Origin: Ignavibacteria bacterium
GTDB taxonomy: Bacteria > Bacteroidota > Ignavibacteria > Kapaibacteriales > Kapaibacteriaceae
Assembly (NCBI GenBank): GCA_016707005.1
Contig: JADJIQ010000005.1
Location: 558,001-622,000 of the forward strand
Length of the DNA stretch: 64,000 nt
Direction of reading: 5' to 3'
Shown here: in pieces, positions 1 through 7,769 of the stretch
Layout: each line of letters begins with the position of its first letter
Numbering within the stretch: the first letter of the stretch is position 1
Translations under genes and position numbers: made by a program
Notes under the pieces: generated by a model
The model's database searches: none
What the model saw: only the letters and a program-made list of their open reading frames with translations
What the model was told of the DNA's origin: nothing

Positions 1-323
1 ACAGTCCAAGTGGCACTGCACTTACAGTTGCCAATGTCATCCTTGATGAAATGTTGCGTAAGGACCATATCGTGAGCGAGACACAACACGGAAAGATCGA
101 CCCATCGGCGCTGCATGTTACGTCAACCAGAGGCGGTGAGGTGGTTGGCAAACACGTTGTGGTGCTCGATAGTGCCTTTGACTCCATTGACATCGTTCAC
201 AATGCAAAGAACAGAAGCGGATTTGCTCATGGTTCGCTTGTTGCAGCCAATTGGATAGCAGACAAGAAGGGCTTCTACGATTTCTCTGAGGTATTTCCTC
301 AGATAACCGAGAGTCGGTCATGA
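1..323 (+). CDS. dapB: 4-hydroxy-tetrahydrodipicolinate reductase, C-terminal part
   Basis: This is the 3' part of a reductase of the diaminopimelate/lysine pathway, which makes the cross-linking residue of peptidoglycan. The frame is open from base 3, so the gene begins left of the window. The SPSGTA substrate-binding loop characteristic of DapB is read at bases 3-20. It is followed by the C-terminal domain with the TRGGEVVGKH stretch and the FAHGSLVAANWI helix. The Rossmann NAD(P)H domain is outside the window. The stop overlaps the next start as ATGA (320-323), suggesting translational coupling with the DUF1573-like gene, although the two functions are unrelated. Family assignment is confident despite the truncation. 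Confidence 0.88.
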   Translation, partial: SPSGTALTVANVILDEMLRKDHIVSETQHGKIDPSALHVTSTRGGEVVGKHVVVLDSAFDSIDIVHNAKNRSGFAHGSLVAANWIADKKGFYDFSEVFPQITESRS

Positions 324-715
324 TAGCCCCTTCCTCCTTCCTCTTTGCTTTGATCGTTGCACTTGGTGGGTATACTCCCCAACAGACCAGGCCCACCCCA
401 TCAGTTCGTTTCGACCCTCCCGTGGTGAGTGTTGTGCGAGACTCAACGGGTTTTGTGCAGGCAATGGTGAACGTGTTCAGTGTTAAGGGGGACAGCATCC
501 GCATCACGGGCATAAAGGGCTCTTGCGGCTGCGCCAACGCGTCTGTACAACGTCCGGTGATGACAGACAGCATTCCCGGCAAGATCTACCTCGCGATCAA
601 TGCCGGACACTTCACCGATTCCTTGAACTACGTTGATTACACCATCACCCATACCGGTTCTGGATCTCCATCCGGTTATCGTGTGGTTGTTCGTCTACCA
701 AAGGATAAGCGATGA
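320..715 (+). CDS. small secreted DUF1573-like protein
   Basis: A 131-residue protein with a hydrophobic N-terminus (about residues 4-18) that looks like a short signal peptide. The rest is beta-rich and carries a SCGCANA motif near residue 70. That Cys-Gly-Cys pattern, set in a 'difference is due to' Ig-like strand context, is typical of DUF1573 proteins, which are common in Bacteroidota and usually exported; their function is not known. A longer relative with an intact DUF1573 pattern lies at 61162-61866. The start is fixed by an ATGA overlap with dapB, and its own stop overlaps the start of the EVE gene, so the three are probably one transcript. Octamer copy AGCCCCTT lies in codons 2-5. 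Confidence 0.6.
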   Translation: MIAPSSFLFALIVALGGYTPQQTRPTPSVRFDPPVVSVVRDSTGFVQAMVNVFSVKGDSIRITGIKGSCGCANASVQRPVMTDSIPGKIYLAINAGHFTDSLNYVDYTITHTGSGSPSGYRVVVRLPKDKR

Positions 716-1116
716 AGTACTGGCTCGTGAAATCCGAACCGGAGGTTTACTCCTGGGACCAGTTTGTGAAGGATAAGAGAACATTCTGGGACGGCATTCG
801 GAACTATCAAGCTCGCAACAACATGCGCGAGATGGACAAGGGCGACCAAGTGATCTTCTATCATTCCGGAGATGAACGTTCAGCTGTAGGGATCGCCGAG
901 GTGGTCAAGACCGCCTACCAAGACCCCACAACAGAGGATGAAGCCTGGGTGGTTGTTGATCTCAAACCCGTACGTCCCCTCAAGAATCCTGTCACGCTTG
1001 CAACCATAAAATCCACAAAGGGATTTGAGAACATCGCCCTGGTAAAGCAAGGGAGATTAAGCGTGTTGCCGTTGACGAAGAAAGAGTTTGAGTTAATTCA
1101 GAACAGCGAAGAGTGA
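712..1116 (+). CDS. EVE-domain protein (thymocyte nuclear protein 1 type)
   Basis: A 134-residue protein that is essentially one EVE domain, a PUA-like fold that binds modified bases in nucleic acids. The N-terminal YWLVKSEPEVYSW signature is diagnostic, as are the FWDGIRNYQARNNMR segment and the GDQVIFYHS strand. Full-length family members are 130-160 residues, so this looks complete. The start overlaps the previous stop (ATGA). The last residues, NSEE, are already encoded by the first units of the AACAGCG-type tandem array that follows. The natural ligand is unknown. Confidence 0.9.
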   Translation: MKYWLVKSEPEVYSWDQFVKDKRTFWDGIRNYQARNNMREMDKGDQVIFYHSGDERSAVGIAEVVKTAYQDPTTEDEAWVVVDLKPVRPLKNPVTLATIKSTKGFENIALVKQGRLSVLPLTKKEFELIQNSEE

Positions 1117-1270
1117 ACAGCGAACAGTGAACACAGAACAGCGAATACAGAGAGAGCCCTTACCGAATTAGTGGTGAGGGCTCTCTTCATTTTCTGTGTT
1201 CTGTGTTCTGTGTTCGCTGTTCTGTGTTCGCTGTTCTGTGTTCTGCGTTCGCTGTTCTGCGTTCGCTGTT
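1105..1270. repeat. AACAGCG/CGAACAC-type tandem arrays between convergent genes
   Basis: Imperfect 7-8 bp repeats fill the space between the EVE gene and dnaA. On the plus strand, 1105-1150 reads as AACAGCG and GAACAC units. From about 1193 to 1265 the same words appear as their reverse complement (TTCGCTG, TTCTGTG). Each arm therefore has the same orientation relative to the gene it follows, and the arms are separated by the hairpin at 1151-1186. The dnaA stop codon (TAA at 1271-1269 on the minus strand) sits at the first unit, and the EVE stop sits inside its arm. Confidence 0.85.
1151..1186. terminator. bidirectional terminator hairpin
   Basis: A 14-bp stem (AGAGAGCCCTTACC paired with GGTGAGGGCTCTCT, one G-T pair) around an 8-nt loop lies between the convergent EVE and dnaA genes. 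On the plus strand a T-rich tract (TCATTTTCTG) follows. It can serve both directions. Confidence 0.75.
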
Positions 1271-2696
1271 ACCCTCGCAGCGCCTTCTTCAAGAACTCCA
1301 CATCTTGGCGGACCTTTTTATCCGTGTCGATGTAGTTAAGGATCTGCTGGCAGGAGTGCAGGACCGTAGTATGATCACGACCGCCGAAGTGCATGCCGAT
1401 GCTCTTGAGCGACGTTTGCGTGAGTTGCTTGGAGAGGTACATGCACATCTGGCGTGCAAGGACGATCTCGTGTTTGCGGGTCTTTGCGGAGAGAAGTGCT
1501 TGGTCGAGGTTGTAATAGGCCGACACTTCCTTCTTGATATCGTCGATGGTCATGGTCCGCGATGATGCAGAGTTCGACACACCGCGAACAACTTCCTTTG
1601 CTAGTTCGATCGTGAGTTCACGATTATCGAGCGAGACCTTGGCGAGGAGTGAAATCAGGCAGCCTTCTAGTTCACGAACGCTTGATGTTACGTGTCTGCC
1701 AACATATTCAAGGATGTCGCCCGGAAGGTCCATGCCTTCTTCCATGCTCTTCTGCTGAAGGATGGCGATCCGCGTTTCGAGGTCAGGGGGCTGAATGTCT
1801 GTGGTCAAGCCCCATTGGAAACGCGAGATAAGTCGTTCATCCAAGTCCGCGAGATCCTTTGGTTGCTTATCACTGGTAAGGATAAGCTGACGTCCATCTT
1901 GATGCAGGGCATTGAAGGTATGGAAGAACATATCCTGCGTCTTTTCCTTACCACCCAGGAACTGGATATCATCAACGATCAGTACGTCCACTCCACGATA
2001 AAAATTCGTGAAGTCAGGGATCTTATTCGTCTGGATCGCATTGATATACTCCATCGTGAACTTCTCTGAGTTCGTATAGAGTACACGTGCATTGGGATTG
2101 CGCTGGAGAACTCGATTACCAATGGCCTGCACAAGGTGCGTCTTCCCAAGTCCTGTTGGACCGTAGATCACCAGTGGATTGAACTTCGTTCCGCCCGGAT
2201 TGTCTGCCACTGCGATAGCGGCCGACGTTGCGAGTTGATTGTTCTCTCCGCGAATGAAGTTCTCGAACGTATAGCGAGGATTGAAATACGTTGGGTAGTG
2301 AGCTGTTGGGCCGGTCTTCGGCTGCGAAACCTTTGATTCAGAGAACGGAAGTGACGGCTGACTTGCGCCACGCAGGCCGGGGAGTTTCACCGTGCGTTTC
2401 TCCGGTGTGGAAGCCCCTTCATCAACAAGGACTTCAAACTGCAGTTTTGCTTTCGGACCAAGGACCTTTTGAACAGTCTTTTGGAGAAGCGATGCATAGT
2501 GCTGTTCGATCCACTCGTAGAAGAAATGGCTCGGGAGTTCCAAGGTGAGTTGGATACCGTCCCACTTAATCGGACGCATCTTCTCGAACCAGGTCTTGAA
2601 TACCTGATCGGAAACGTTATCGCGTATGATGCCTAAGCATTGAGACCAGAGTCCTTCTGCATCCGACGCGCCGAGGTGTGCAGTGCTCCGGCCCAT
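1269..2696 (-). CDS. dnaA: chromosomal replication initiator DnaA
   Basis: DnaA is the AAA+ ATPase that opens the replication origin. Domain I begins with LWSQCLGIIRDNVSDQVF. The AAA+ core shows Walker A GPTGLGKTHL and Walker B VLIVDDIQFL. The C-terminal DNA-binding helix-turn-helix carries GGRDHTTVLHSC, close to the family's DnaA-box contact motif. The start chosen is ATG at 2696 (475 aa), which leaves a normal short lead before domain I. ATG 2723 and GTG 2816 are in frame but would add 9 or 40 residues not expected of the family, and ATG 2723 overlaps the end of a possible -7 region. The stop lies at the edge of a tandem repeat array. No dnaN or other usual dnaA neighbour follows. Confidence 0.95.
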   Translation of the reverse strand: MGRSTAHLGASDAEGLWSQCLGIIRDNVSDQVFKTWFEKMRPIKWDGIQLTLELPSHFFYEWIEQHYASLLQKTVQKVLGPKAKLQFEVLVDEGASTPEKRTVKLPGLRGASQPSLPFSESKVSQPKTGPTAHYPTYFNPRYTFENFIRGENNQLATSAAIAVADNPGGTKFNPLVIYGPTGLGKTHLVQAIGNRVLQRNPNARVLYTNSEKFTMEYINAIQTNKIPDFTNFYRGVDVLIVDDIQFLGGKEKTQDMFFHTFNALHQDGRQLILTSDKQPKDLADLDERLISRFQWGLTTDIQPPDLETRIAILQQKSMEEGMDLPGDILEYVGRHVTSSVRELEGCLISLLAKVSLDNRELTIELAKEVVRGVSNSASSRTMTIDDIKKEVSAYYNLDQALLSAKTRKHEIVLARQMCMYLSKQLTQTSLKSIGMHFGGRDHTTVLHSCQQILNYIDTDKKVRQDVEFLKKALRG

Positions 2697-2728
2697 CCCC
2701 TTTGTACCTGCTATTGTCGTCATACTAC

Positions 2729-2746
2729 CGGCAGATGTATCTGCCG
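2729..2746. promoter_or_regulatory. perfect dyad, candidate dnaA operator
   Basis: CGGCAGAT-GT-ATCTGCCG is a perfect 8+8 bp inverted repeat. On the minus strand a TTTG precedes it, and TAGTATGA begins 19 nt after that TTTG, the spacing expected between -33 and -7 elements of Bacteroidota promoters. The -7 match is poor. If dnaA starts at 2696, the dyad would lie between the promoter elements, a natural place for a repressor. If the longer reading frame were used it would be coding. Confidence 0.4.
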
Positions 2747-2938
2747 CAAACAAGTTCAGCGTCTCAGTCTTTTTCACCCAAAAATTCCTCCACCGCAACG
2801 TGCGCTTACTGAACACTTTGTTGCGGCGATGTGGACCGCCCCGTTTCAGATCCTCATAGATCGTCGACTATTTGGCTTTTCCACACCGCCGTCCCTTTTT
2901 CGAGGGGGTGCAAAATTGAACGCCGGAGGCCATCGCTA

Positions 2939-2977
2939 CAAGGGAAAAAGTTGGTCGGTGTGAACTTTTTTCCCTTG
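2939..2977. other. long A/T-cored hairpin upstream of tatC
   Basis: A stem of about 14 bp (CAAGGGAAAAAGTT against AACTTTTTTCCCTTG, one bulged T) closes a 10-nt loop, GGTCGGTGTG. It could be a leader structure, a terminator of an unseen small transcript, or a protein site. No coding sequence depends on it. Confidence 0.6.
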
Positions 2978-3078
2978 CTTTTCTGCGTTATGCGTTAAGT
3001 GGGAGTAAACATTGGGCCTTTGCGCATTCGGCACGGCAATTGCGCCTGATCGAGCCCGAAATGAGCGTTGGTCCTGCG

Positions 3079-3086
3079 TATCTTCG
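3079..3086 (+). promoter_or_regulatory. possible tatC promoter -7 element
   Basis: TATCTTCG matches the Bacteroidota -7 element TAnnTTTG at all fixed positions but one. It would give a leader of about 24 nt before the tatC ATG at 3114. No convincing -33 element was found. Confidence 0.35.
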
Positions 3087-3113
3087 TCACTTCATCGCAC
3101 ACAGCACAACAAT

Positions 3114-3863
3114 ATGTCAGAAACGGCAGAACCGAACGCAAAGGTTGGACACGAAATGGGATTTCTCGATCATCTCGAGGAATTGCGTTCCCGTTTGTTC
3201 AAAGCAGTAGTAGGCATTCTGATCGGCTGTGTGATCGTTGGGTTCTATGGCGACGAAGTGATGAACATCATCCTTCTTCGGCCTGCACTTGAAGCCAACG
3301 TAAAACTTCAAAACATCGAACCGTTCGGTCAGGCCTTCCTATACTTCAAAGTGATCTTCCTTTGTGGGATCATTCTCGCGTTTCCGTGGGTGTTGTATCA
3401 GGTATGGGGCTTTGTGGCACCGGGGTTGTACATGACAGAGCGGAAGTGGGCTGGACGGATCACCGTGATCACGTCTCTGTGCTTCCTAGCGGGCGTGGCG
3501 TTTGGGTACTTCCTTCTCGTTCCCAGCATGATGTCCTATGTGTCACAGTTCGCCAATCCGAACATTGAGAACAACATCGCTGTTGGCAACTACTTCAGCT
3601 TCCTCGTGAACATGCTCCTGGCTTCCGGACTGATCTTTGAACTGCCGATGGTGACCTTTGTGCTAGCGCGCGTTGGTGTTGTCTCGGCGAAGCTCATGTC
3701 CACCTATCGCAGACATTCAATCGTTGTCATCCTCATCCTGGCAGCCGTCATCACACCTTCACCGGACCCAGTCTCGCAGCTCATGGTAGCTGTTCCGCTT
3801 TGGATCCTATTCGAGATCAGTGTGGTGATAGCGAGATTTGCCAATCCGAAACCCAAACCATGA
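3114..3863 (+). CDS. tatC: Sec-independent protein translocase TatC
   Basis: TatC is the multi-spanning receptor of the twin-arginine pathway, which exports folded proteins across the inner membrane. The 249-residue protein shows the family's N-terminal MGFLDHLEELRSR signature that helps bind the RR signal, then six hydrophobic segments, including IFLCGIILAFPWVLYQVW and the PSPDPVSQ segment before the last span. The start is ATG 3114, the first that fits the family; the frame upstream is unrelated sequence. The stop overlaps the next start (ATGA at 3860). No tatA is in view. A protein with a Tat-type signal (the DUF1501 protein at 53080-54684) is present in the window as a likely client. Confidence 0.95.
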   Translation: MSETAEPNAKVGHEMGFLDHLEELRSRLFKAVVGILIGCVIVGFYGDEVMNIILLRPALEANVKLQNIEPFGQAFLYFKVIFLCGIILAFPWVLYQVWGFVAPGLYMTERKWAGRITVITSLCFLAGVAFGYFLLVPSMMSYVSQFANPNIENNIAVGNYFSFLVNMLLASGLIFELPMVTFVLARVGVVSAKLMSTYRRHSIVVILILAAVITPSPDPVSQLMVAVPLWILFEISVVIARFANPKPKP

Positions 3864-4843
3864 ACGCCACGTCGATCAAAGACATCAGCGCCTCTGTTTC
3901 GTCTGAGCTTGAACAGTTCGACGGGTATCTGCGCGAGCAGATGCGCTCAAAGGCAGCCTTGCTCGATACGGTGATCCGCTACATCCTTCGTCAACGTGGC
4001 AAACGTGTCCGCCCGGCACTGGTCTTCCTTGCCGCCGGCGCATGTGGCGGTATCACAGACCGCGCCTACGTTGGTGCGGCAATGGTTGAGTTACTGCATA
4101 CCGCAACACTTGTTCACGACGATGTAGTGGATCAGGCCGATGAGCGCCGTGGAATGGCGTCCATCAATGCTGTATGGAAAAACAAGGTAGCCGTTCTTGT
4201 TGGAGATTTCTTTCTCTCCAAGGGGCTCCTCATCGCCGTTCACAGCAATGAATTCGATTATCTGCGCGTTACCAGCGAAGCAGTACGCAGAATGAGCGAA
4301 GGCGAATTGCTTCAGATCCAGAAGAGCAGACAAAAGACATTGGACGAAGAGACGTACTTCAAGATCATCTCCGATAAAACAGCGTCACTCATCTCCACCT
4401 GCTGCGAGATCGGCGCAATATCGGCCTCTACAGACCCCGCCATTCGAGCTGCCCTTTCTCAGTTCGGCGAACTGACAGGCCTTGCCTTCCAGATCCGAGA
4501 CGACGTATTGGACTATACCTCCAGGAGCAGCATTCTCGGTAAGCCTGTTGGAAACGATATCCGCGAAGGCAAGATCACACTGCCACTGCTCTACGCTGCG
4601 AAGAACGCTCCTGCCTCCGAAGCGAAGGCAGCTATCAAGATCGTGAAGTCCAAACGCGGCAATCGAAAGGATATCGATGCCGTACAGAAGTTCGTAGCAA
4701 CGTATGAGGGAACGAAACTGGCGCAGGAAAAGGCAACGGAGTTGCAACAACAGGCGGTCTCGTCCCTCGTCATTCTCCCCGAATCCGTTTTCAAGACGGC
4801 TCTCATTGACTTTGCTCATTTTGTTGTCACACGTACGTCGTGA
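3860..4843 (+). CDS. trans-polyprenyl diphosphate synthase (IspB/octaprenyl type)
   Basis: A 327-residue all-alpha prenyltransferase that condenses isopentenyl diphosphate units, probably making the quinone side chain. The first Asp-rich motif reads HDDVVDQADERRG and the second FQIRDDVLDYTS. The upstream GKRVRPALVFLAAG segment is the usual substrate-binding lysine-arginine region. The length fits long-chain synthases of the IspB/HepT group; chain length cannot be read from sequence. The start at 3860 overlaps the tatC stop. Octamer copy AAGGGGCT lies at 4220. Confidence 0.9.
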   Translation: MNATSIKDISASVSSELEQFDGYLREQMRSKAALLDTVIRYILRQRGKRVRPALVFLAAGACGGITDRAYVGAAMVELLHTATLVHDDVVDQADERRGMASINAVWKNKVAVLVGDFFLSKGLLIAVHSNEFDYLRVTSEAVRRMSEGELLQIQKSRQKTLDEETYFKIISDKTASLISTCCEIGAISASTDPAIRAALSQFGELTGLAFQIRDDVLDYTSRSSILGKPVGNDIREGKITLPLLYAAKNAPASEAKAAIKIVKSKRGNRKDIDAVQKFVATYEGTKLAQEKATELQQQAVSSLVILPESVFKTALIDFAHFVVTRTS

Positions 4844-4864
4844 CCTTTCTTTCGAGGTGAACTC

Positions 4865-5566
4865 ATGAACATGCCATCCTCACAATCATTTGCCGGTGTG
4901 GTCTCTACCGAGGTCGTACGCGCCTATGTGCAACGCGTCTATGCATGGATGACAGGCGGATTGCTCCTGACCGGCCTAACGGCATTCGGCGTTTCCCAAT
5001 CACCGATGATCTTGAATGCGATCTTCGGAACGCCACTCTATTGGCTTGTCCTCTTTGCTCCGCTGGGCTTTGTGTTCTTCCTATCGGCCAAGATCGACAC
5101 CATGAAGCCGAGTACAGCGGCTGCAACATTCATCGCCTATGCACTCACCAATGGCCTTGCGTTCAGCGTACTGTTCCTCATCTATGAGCTGGGCAGCATC
5201 TTCCAAGTCTTCGTGATCGCCGCAGGCATGTATGGGGCTGCTGCTGCCTATGGCTTCTTTACTAAGCGTGATCTGCGCAGCATGGGTTCGTTCCTCTTTA
5301 TGGGGCTTGTTGGTGTGATCATCGCCTCAGTCGTGAACATCTTCCTCGATAGCTCTGCCCTTGAATTCGCCGTCAGCTTGATCGGTGTAGGCATCTTCAC
5401 CGGGCTCACAGCATATGACATGAATCGCATGAAGGATCAAGCGATCGTGATGTTTGCCGGTGAAGGACTCGCACAAAAGCGAGCCATCGTTGGTGCACTC
5501 TCGTTGTATCTCAACTTTGTGAATCTCTTCCTGTTCCTGCTTCGCCTTCTTGGCGATCGCCGTTAA
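4865..5566 (+). CDS. Bax inhibitor-1/YccA family membrane protein
   Basis: A 233-residue integral membrane protein with seven hydrophobic segments and the family's late GIFTGLTAYDMNRMK signature, in which the aspartate takes part in the pH-sensitive ion path. Members are proton/calcium-leak channels or partners of the FtsH protease in other bacteria; the role here is not shown. A good ribosome-binding site, GAGGTG, sits six bases before ATG 4865. It follows the prenyl synthase by 21 bp and is probably in the same transcript. Confidence 0.9.
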   Translation: MNMPSSQSFAGVVSTEVVRAYVQRVYAWMTGGLLLTGLTAFGVSQSPMILNAIFGTPLYWLVLFAPLGFVFFLSAKIDTMKPSTAAATFIAYALTNGLAFSVLFLIYELGSIFQVFVIAAGMYGAAAAYGFFTKRDLRSMGSFLFMGLVGVIIASVVNIFLDSSALEFAVSLIGVGIFTGLTAYDMNRMKDQAIVMFAGEGLAQKRAIVGALSLYLNFVNLFLFLLRLLGDRR

Positions 5567-5588
5567 CAGTAGAGCCCCCTACCAGATC

Positions 5589-6425
5589 ATGTCCGAACGC
5601 CCAGCACCATCATTCGCGGTCACGGCAGCATCGTTGCTACGCAATGAGAGAGCTGTAGATGCGGCACGTCTGTGTGCGAGCGGACTTCAGTACTATCCGG
5701 ATTATGCCGGTGGCTACGTTCTTCTGGCTCAAGCCTACGATGCCCTTGGTCAGCCCGAGGACGCACGACTGATACGGGAGGAGATCGGAAGGCGTTTTGC
5801 CTATGTAGTGGCTGAGACAGCGCCTGTTGTAGCGCCTGTTCCAGCGCCTGTTCCAGAGCCTGTTCCAGTGCCTGTTGCAGCGCCAGTTCCAGTGCCTGTT
5901 GCAGCGCCTGTTGCAGCACCAACGCGGGTGCCGTTGTTGGTGCTGATCGATACTGCGCCGCTTTCCAACGACCAGCGGATCATCAAGAGTTCTAGTGTTC
6001 GATTGATCCCGGGATTAGAGTATACATCGTTACGATTCGAAGGAATGCGTTCGCGAGGAAGAAGGGAGATCGCACATCTGAGTGAGCCACCTGCGTTTCG
6101 AGAGTTCCACACAATGCGGCGCACAACTCGTCCGGCAGAGCAACCAAGAGAGCCGAAGCGCTCTGTGTCTCTTGAGGAACTAGCGCATCGACTCGAGAAG
6201 GCACGTATGCCGCGCCAGCCGGTGGAGGTTGCACAATCACTCGCTCCGGCTCCACAACCGGGGAGCGGGCCAACGGTTGTTACCGAGACCATTGCTCGGA
6301 TCTACATGCAACAAGGCAACTTTGAACGTGCCATTGAAGCATTCAGAACACTTCAGGCAGCGAAGCCGGAGAAACACACACATTTCGAGCAGCTCATTGC
6401 CGAATGTGAACGTGCGCGTGCGTAA
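5589..6425 (+). CDS. TPR-containing protein with Pro/Val/Ala linker
   Basis: A 278-residue protein built of an N-terminal tetratricopeptide block (about residues 8-70, with the YAGGYVLLAQAYDALGQPEDA repeat), a linker of alternating Ala/Pro/Val (about 77-112), a charged middle, and a final TPR (IARIYMQQGNFERAIEAFRTL). No signal peptide or membrane span is evident, so it is probably a cytoplasmic scaffold. The start is ATG 5589; an earlier in-frame start would overlap the BI-1 gene. Octamer copy AGCCCCCT lies in its leader at 5573. It ends 3 bp before the LptF/G gene, hinting at a functional or at least transcriptional link. Confidence 0.6.
   Translation: MSERPAPSFAVTAASLLRNERAVDAARLCASGLQYYPDYAGGYVLLAQAYDALGQPEDARLIREEIGRRFAYVVAETAPVVAPVPAPVPEPVPVPVAAPVPVPVAAPVAAPTRVPLLVLIDTAPLSNDQRIIKSSSVRLIPGLEYTSLRFEGMRSRGRREIAHLSEPPAFREFHTMRRTTRPAEQPREPKRSVSLEELAHRLEKARMPRQPVEVAQSLAPAPQPGSGPTVVTETIARIYMQQGNFERAIEAFRTLQAAKPEKHTHFEQLIAECERARA
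5820..5920 (+). repeat. in-frame (GTTCCAGCGCCT)n-like repeat
   Basis: A run of 6- and 12-bp units encoding Ala-Pro-Val/Pro-Val-Pro dipeptides inside the TPR protein. Such a tract is prone to slippage in multiples of 6 bp, which keeps the frame and changes linker length. Confidence 0.8.
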
Positions 6426-6428
6426 CCG

Positions 6429-7769
6429 ATGATCCTCTTTCGGTACATCCTCAGAACCCACATCGCCCCCTTCCTCTTTGGAACGTCGGTGATCATGGCC
6501 CTCTTCCTCCTTCAGTACATCATGCGATGGGTGGATCAGCTCACAAGTAAGGGGCTTGATATTCCCACGATCGGAGAGTTTCTCCTTCTCAATCTGTCGT
6601 GGATCGTGGTTCTCGCCATACCGATCGGAGTACTCTTCAGCACGTTGATGGCCTTTGGCGCGATGTCATCTGCCCACGAGATCACTGTGATGAAGGCAAG
6701 CGGAATGGGACTCTTCCGAATGATGATACCCACGATGATCGTTGGTATGATGTTATGGGGCTTCTCATTCTGGTATACGGATCAGGTACTGCCCGACACC
6801 AATCTGCGGTTGAGCGGGATGATGCGAGACATTACACGCACGAAGCCAACGTTTGCGTTGGAGTCTGGTCAGTTCACAACACACATTGAGGGATTTACGA
6901 TCCTTGCTCGACATGTTGACTCCACGGGCCTGATGACGGGGGTGACGATCTATGACCGTTCGAACAACGATCGAAGAACTGTTGTCTCAGCGGATACCGG
7001 ACGGATGGCCTTCTCACCATCACTTACGCGTCTTGTAGTACACCTCTTTCATGGCGAGATCCACCAAACATCTGTTCGACAACCGAACGACTACCGTGTG
7101 ATTCGTTTTGATCGACATCAGATGGCGATGCAAGCCGATCGATTCTTCTATGAGGAATCCGATGTTTCGGGCTCCTCACGAAGCGATCGCGAGATGAACA
7201 TCGACGATATGTTTGTTATCGTGAATCGCGCACAGTCCGAAGAGTCACAGGCAACCCGAGAATTCGACTCTGTTCTCACCTCCCATATGTCCTACCTTTT
7301 CGCACCGAGCTCGCTTCCAACTTTTCATCCAACGCAGCGTGAGGTGCTGGACAGAGCTTCCGCAACGGTCTCCGGCGTTCGTTCAACATTGGAAGGCCAG
7401 GCGTACCGGAGAAGCAGCGAACACGAGGTGGCCAACAAGTATCTCGTAGAGATCTACAAGAAATATTCGATCCCATTTGCCTGCGTGATCTTTGTGCTCG
7501 TTGGCTGTCCGCTTGGAGTTGTGACAAAGGGCGGCAACTTCGGCGTAAGCGCCATGTTATCACTTGGGTTCTATATTCTCTATTGGGCTACGTTGATCGG
7601 CGGAGAGAAGCTTGCTGATAGGAATATCCTCAGTCCAGCCATCGCCATGTGGTCGGGCAATATCCTGATCGGCATCATTGGCATTGTAGTAGCCATCAAG
7701 GTGAACTACGAGACAACGCCTGTCAAGGGGGCTCTCCTCTGGTTCCGACGTCGATTTCAGCGACACTGA
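6429..7769 (+). CDS. LptF/LptG family permease (YjgP/YjgQ)
   Basis: A 446-residue inner-membrane protein of the lipopolysaccharide export ABC complex. It has three N-terminal membrane segments, a long periplasmic domain, and three C-terminal segments, the usual LptF/G topology. Recognisable stretches are the N-terminal LRTHIAPFLFGTSVI and the late IPFACVIFVLVGCPLGV. It is longer than the usual 350-400 residues because of an extra loop at about residues 245-330. Only one of the two permeases is present here. It overlaps the oppositely oriented DUF4424-like gene by 13 bp at the 3' end. Confidence 0.88.
   Translation: MILFRYILRTHIAPFLFGTSVIMALFLLQYIMRWVDQLTSKGLDIPTIGEFLLLNLSWIVVLAIPIGVLFSTLMAFGAMSSAHEITVMKASGMGLFRMMIPTMIVGMMLWGFSFWYTDQVLPDTNLRLSGMMRDITRTKPTFALESGQFTTHIEGFTILARHVDSTGLMTGVTIYDRSNNDRRTVVSADTGRMAFSPSLTRLVVHLFHGEIHQTSVRQPNDYRVIRFDRHQMAMQADRFFYEESDVSGSSRSDREMNIDDMFVIVNRAQSEESQATREFDSVLTSHMSYLFAPSSLPTFHPTQREVLDRASATVSGVRSTLEGQAYRRSSEHEVANKYLVEIYKKYSIPFACVIFVLVGCPLGVVTKGGNFGVSAMLSLGFYILYWATLIGGEKLADRNILSPAIAMWSGNILIGIIGIVVAIKVNYETTPVKGALLWFRRRFQRH

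Larger units (their letters stand above)
2697..3113. other. dnaA-tatC divergent intergenic region
   Basis: A gene-free stretch of 417 bp if dnaA starts at 2696. It holds an 18-bp dyad (2729-2746), one DnaA-box-like nonamer TTTTCCACA (2877-2885), a long hairpin (2939-2977) and a possible tatC promoter (3079-3086). A single box and no clear AT-rich unwinding element do not make an origin. In-frame extensions of dnaA and tatC run into this stretch but lack family similarity. Confidence 0.6.

Noticed and set aside
2697..2816. Longer DnaA starting at GTG 2816
   Set aside because: The extra residues have no match to the family and would swallow the dyad and the likely promoter.
2697..3113. Replication origin next to dnaA
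   Set aside because: Only one DnaA-box-like nonamer (TTTTCCACA at 2877) and no AT-rich unwinding stretch; dnaN and other usual neighbours are missing.
5620..6292. Long minus-strand open frames inside the TPR gene
   Set aside because: They are low-complexity shadows of the Ala/Pro/Val repeat, with no start context or family similarity.
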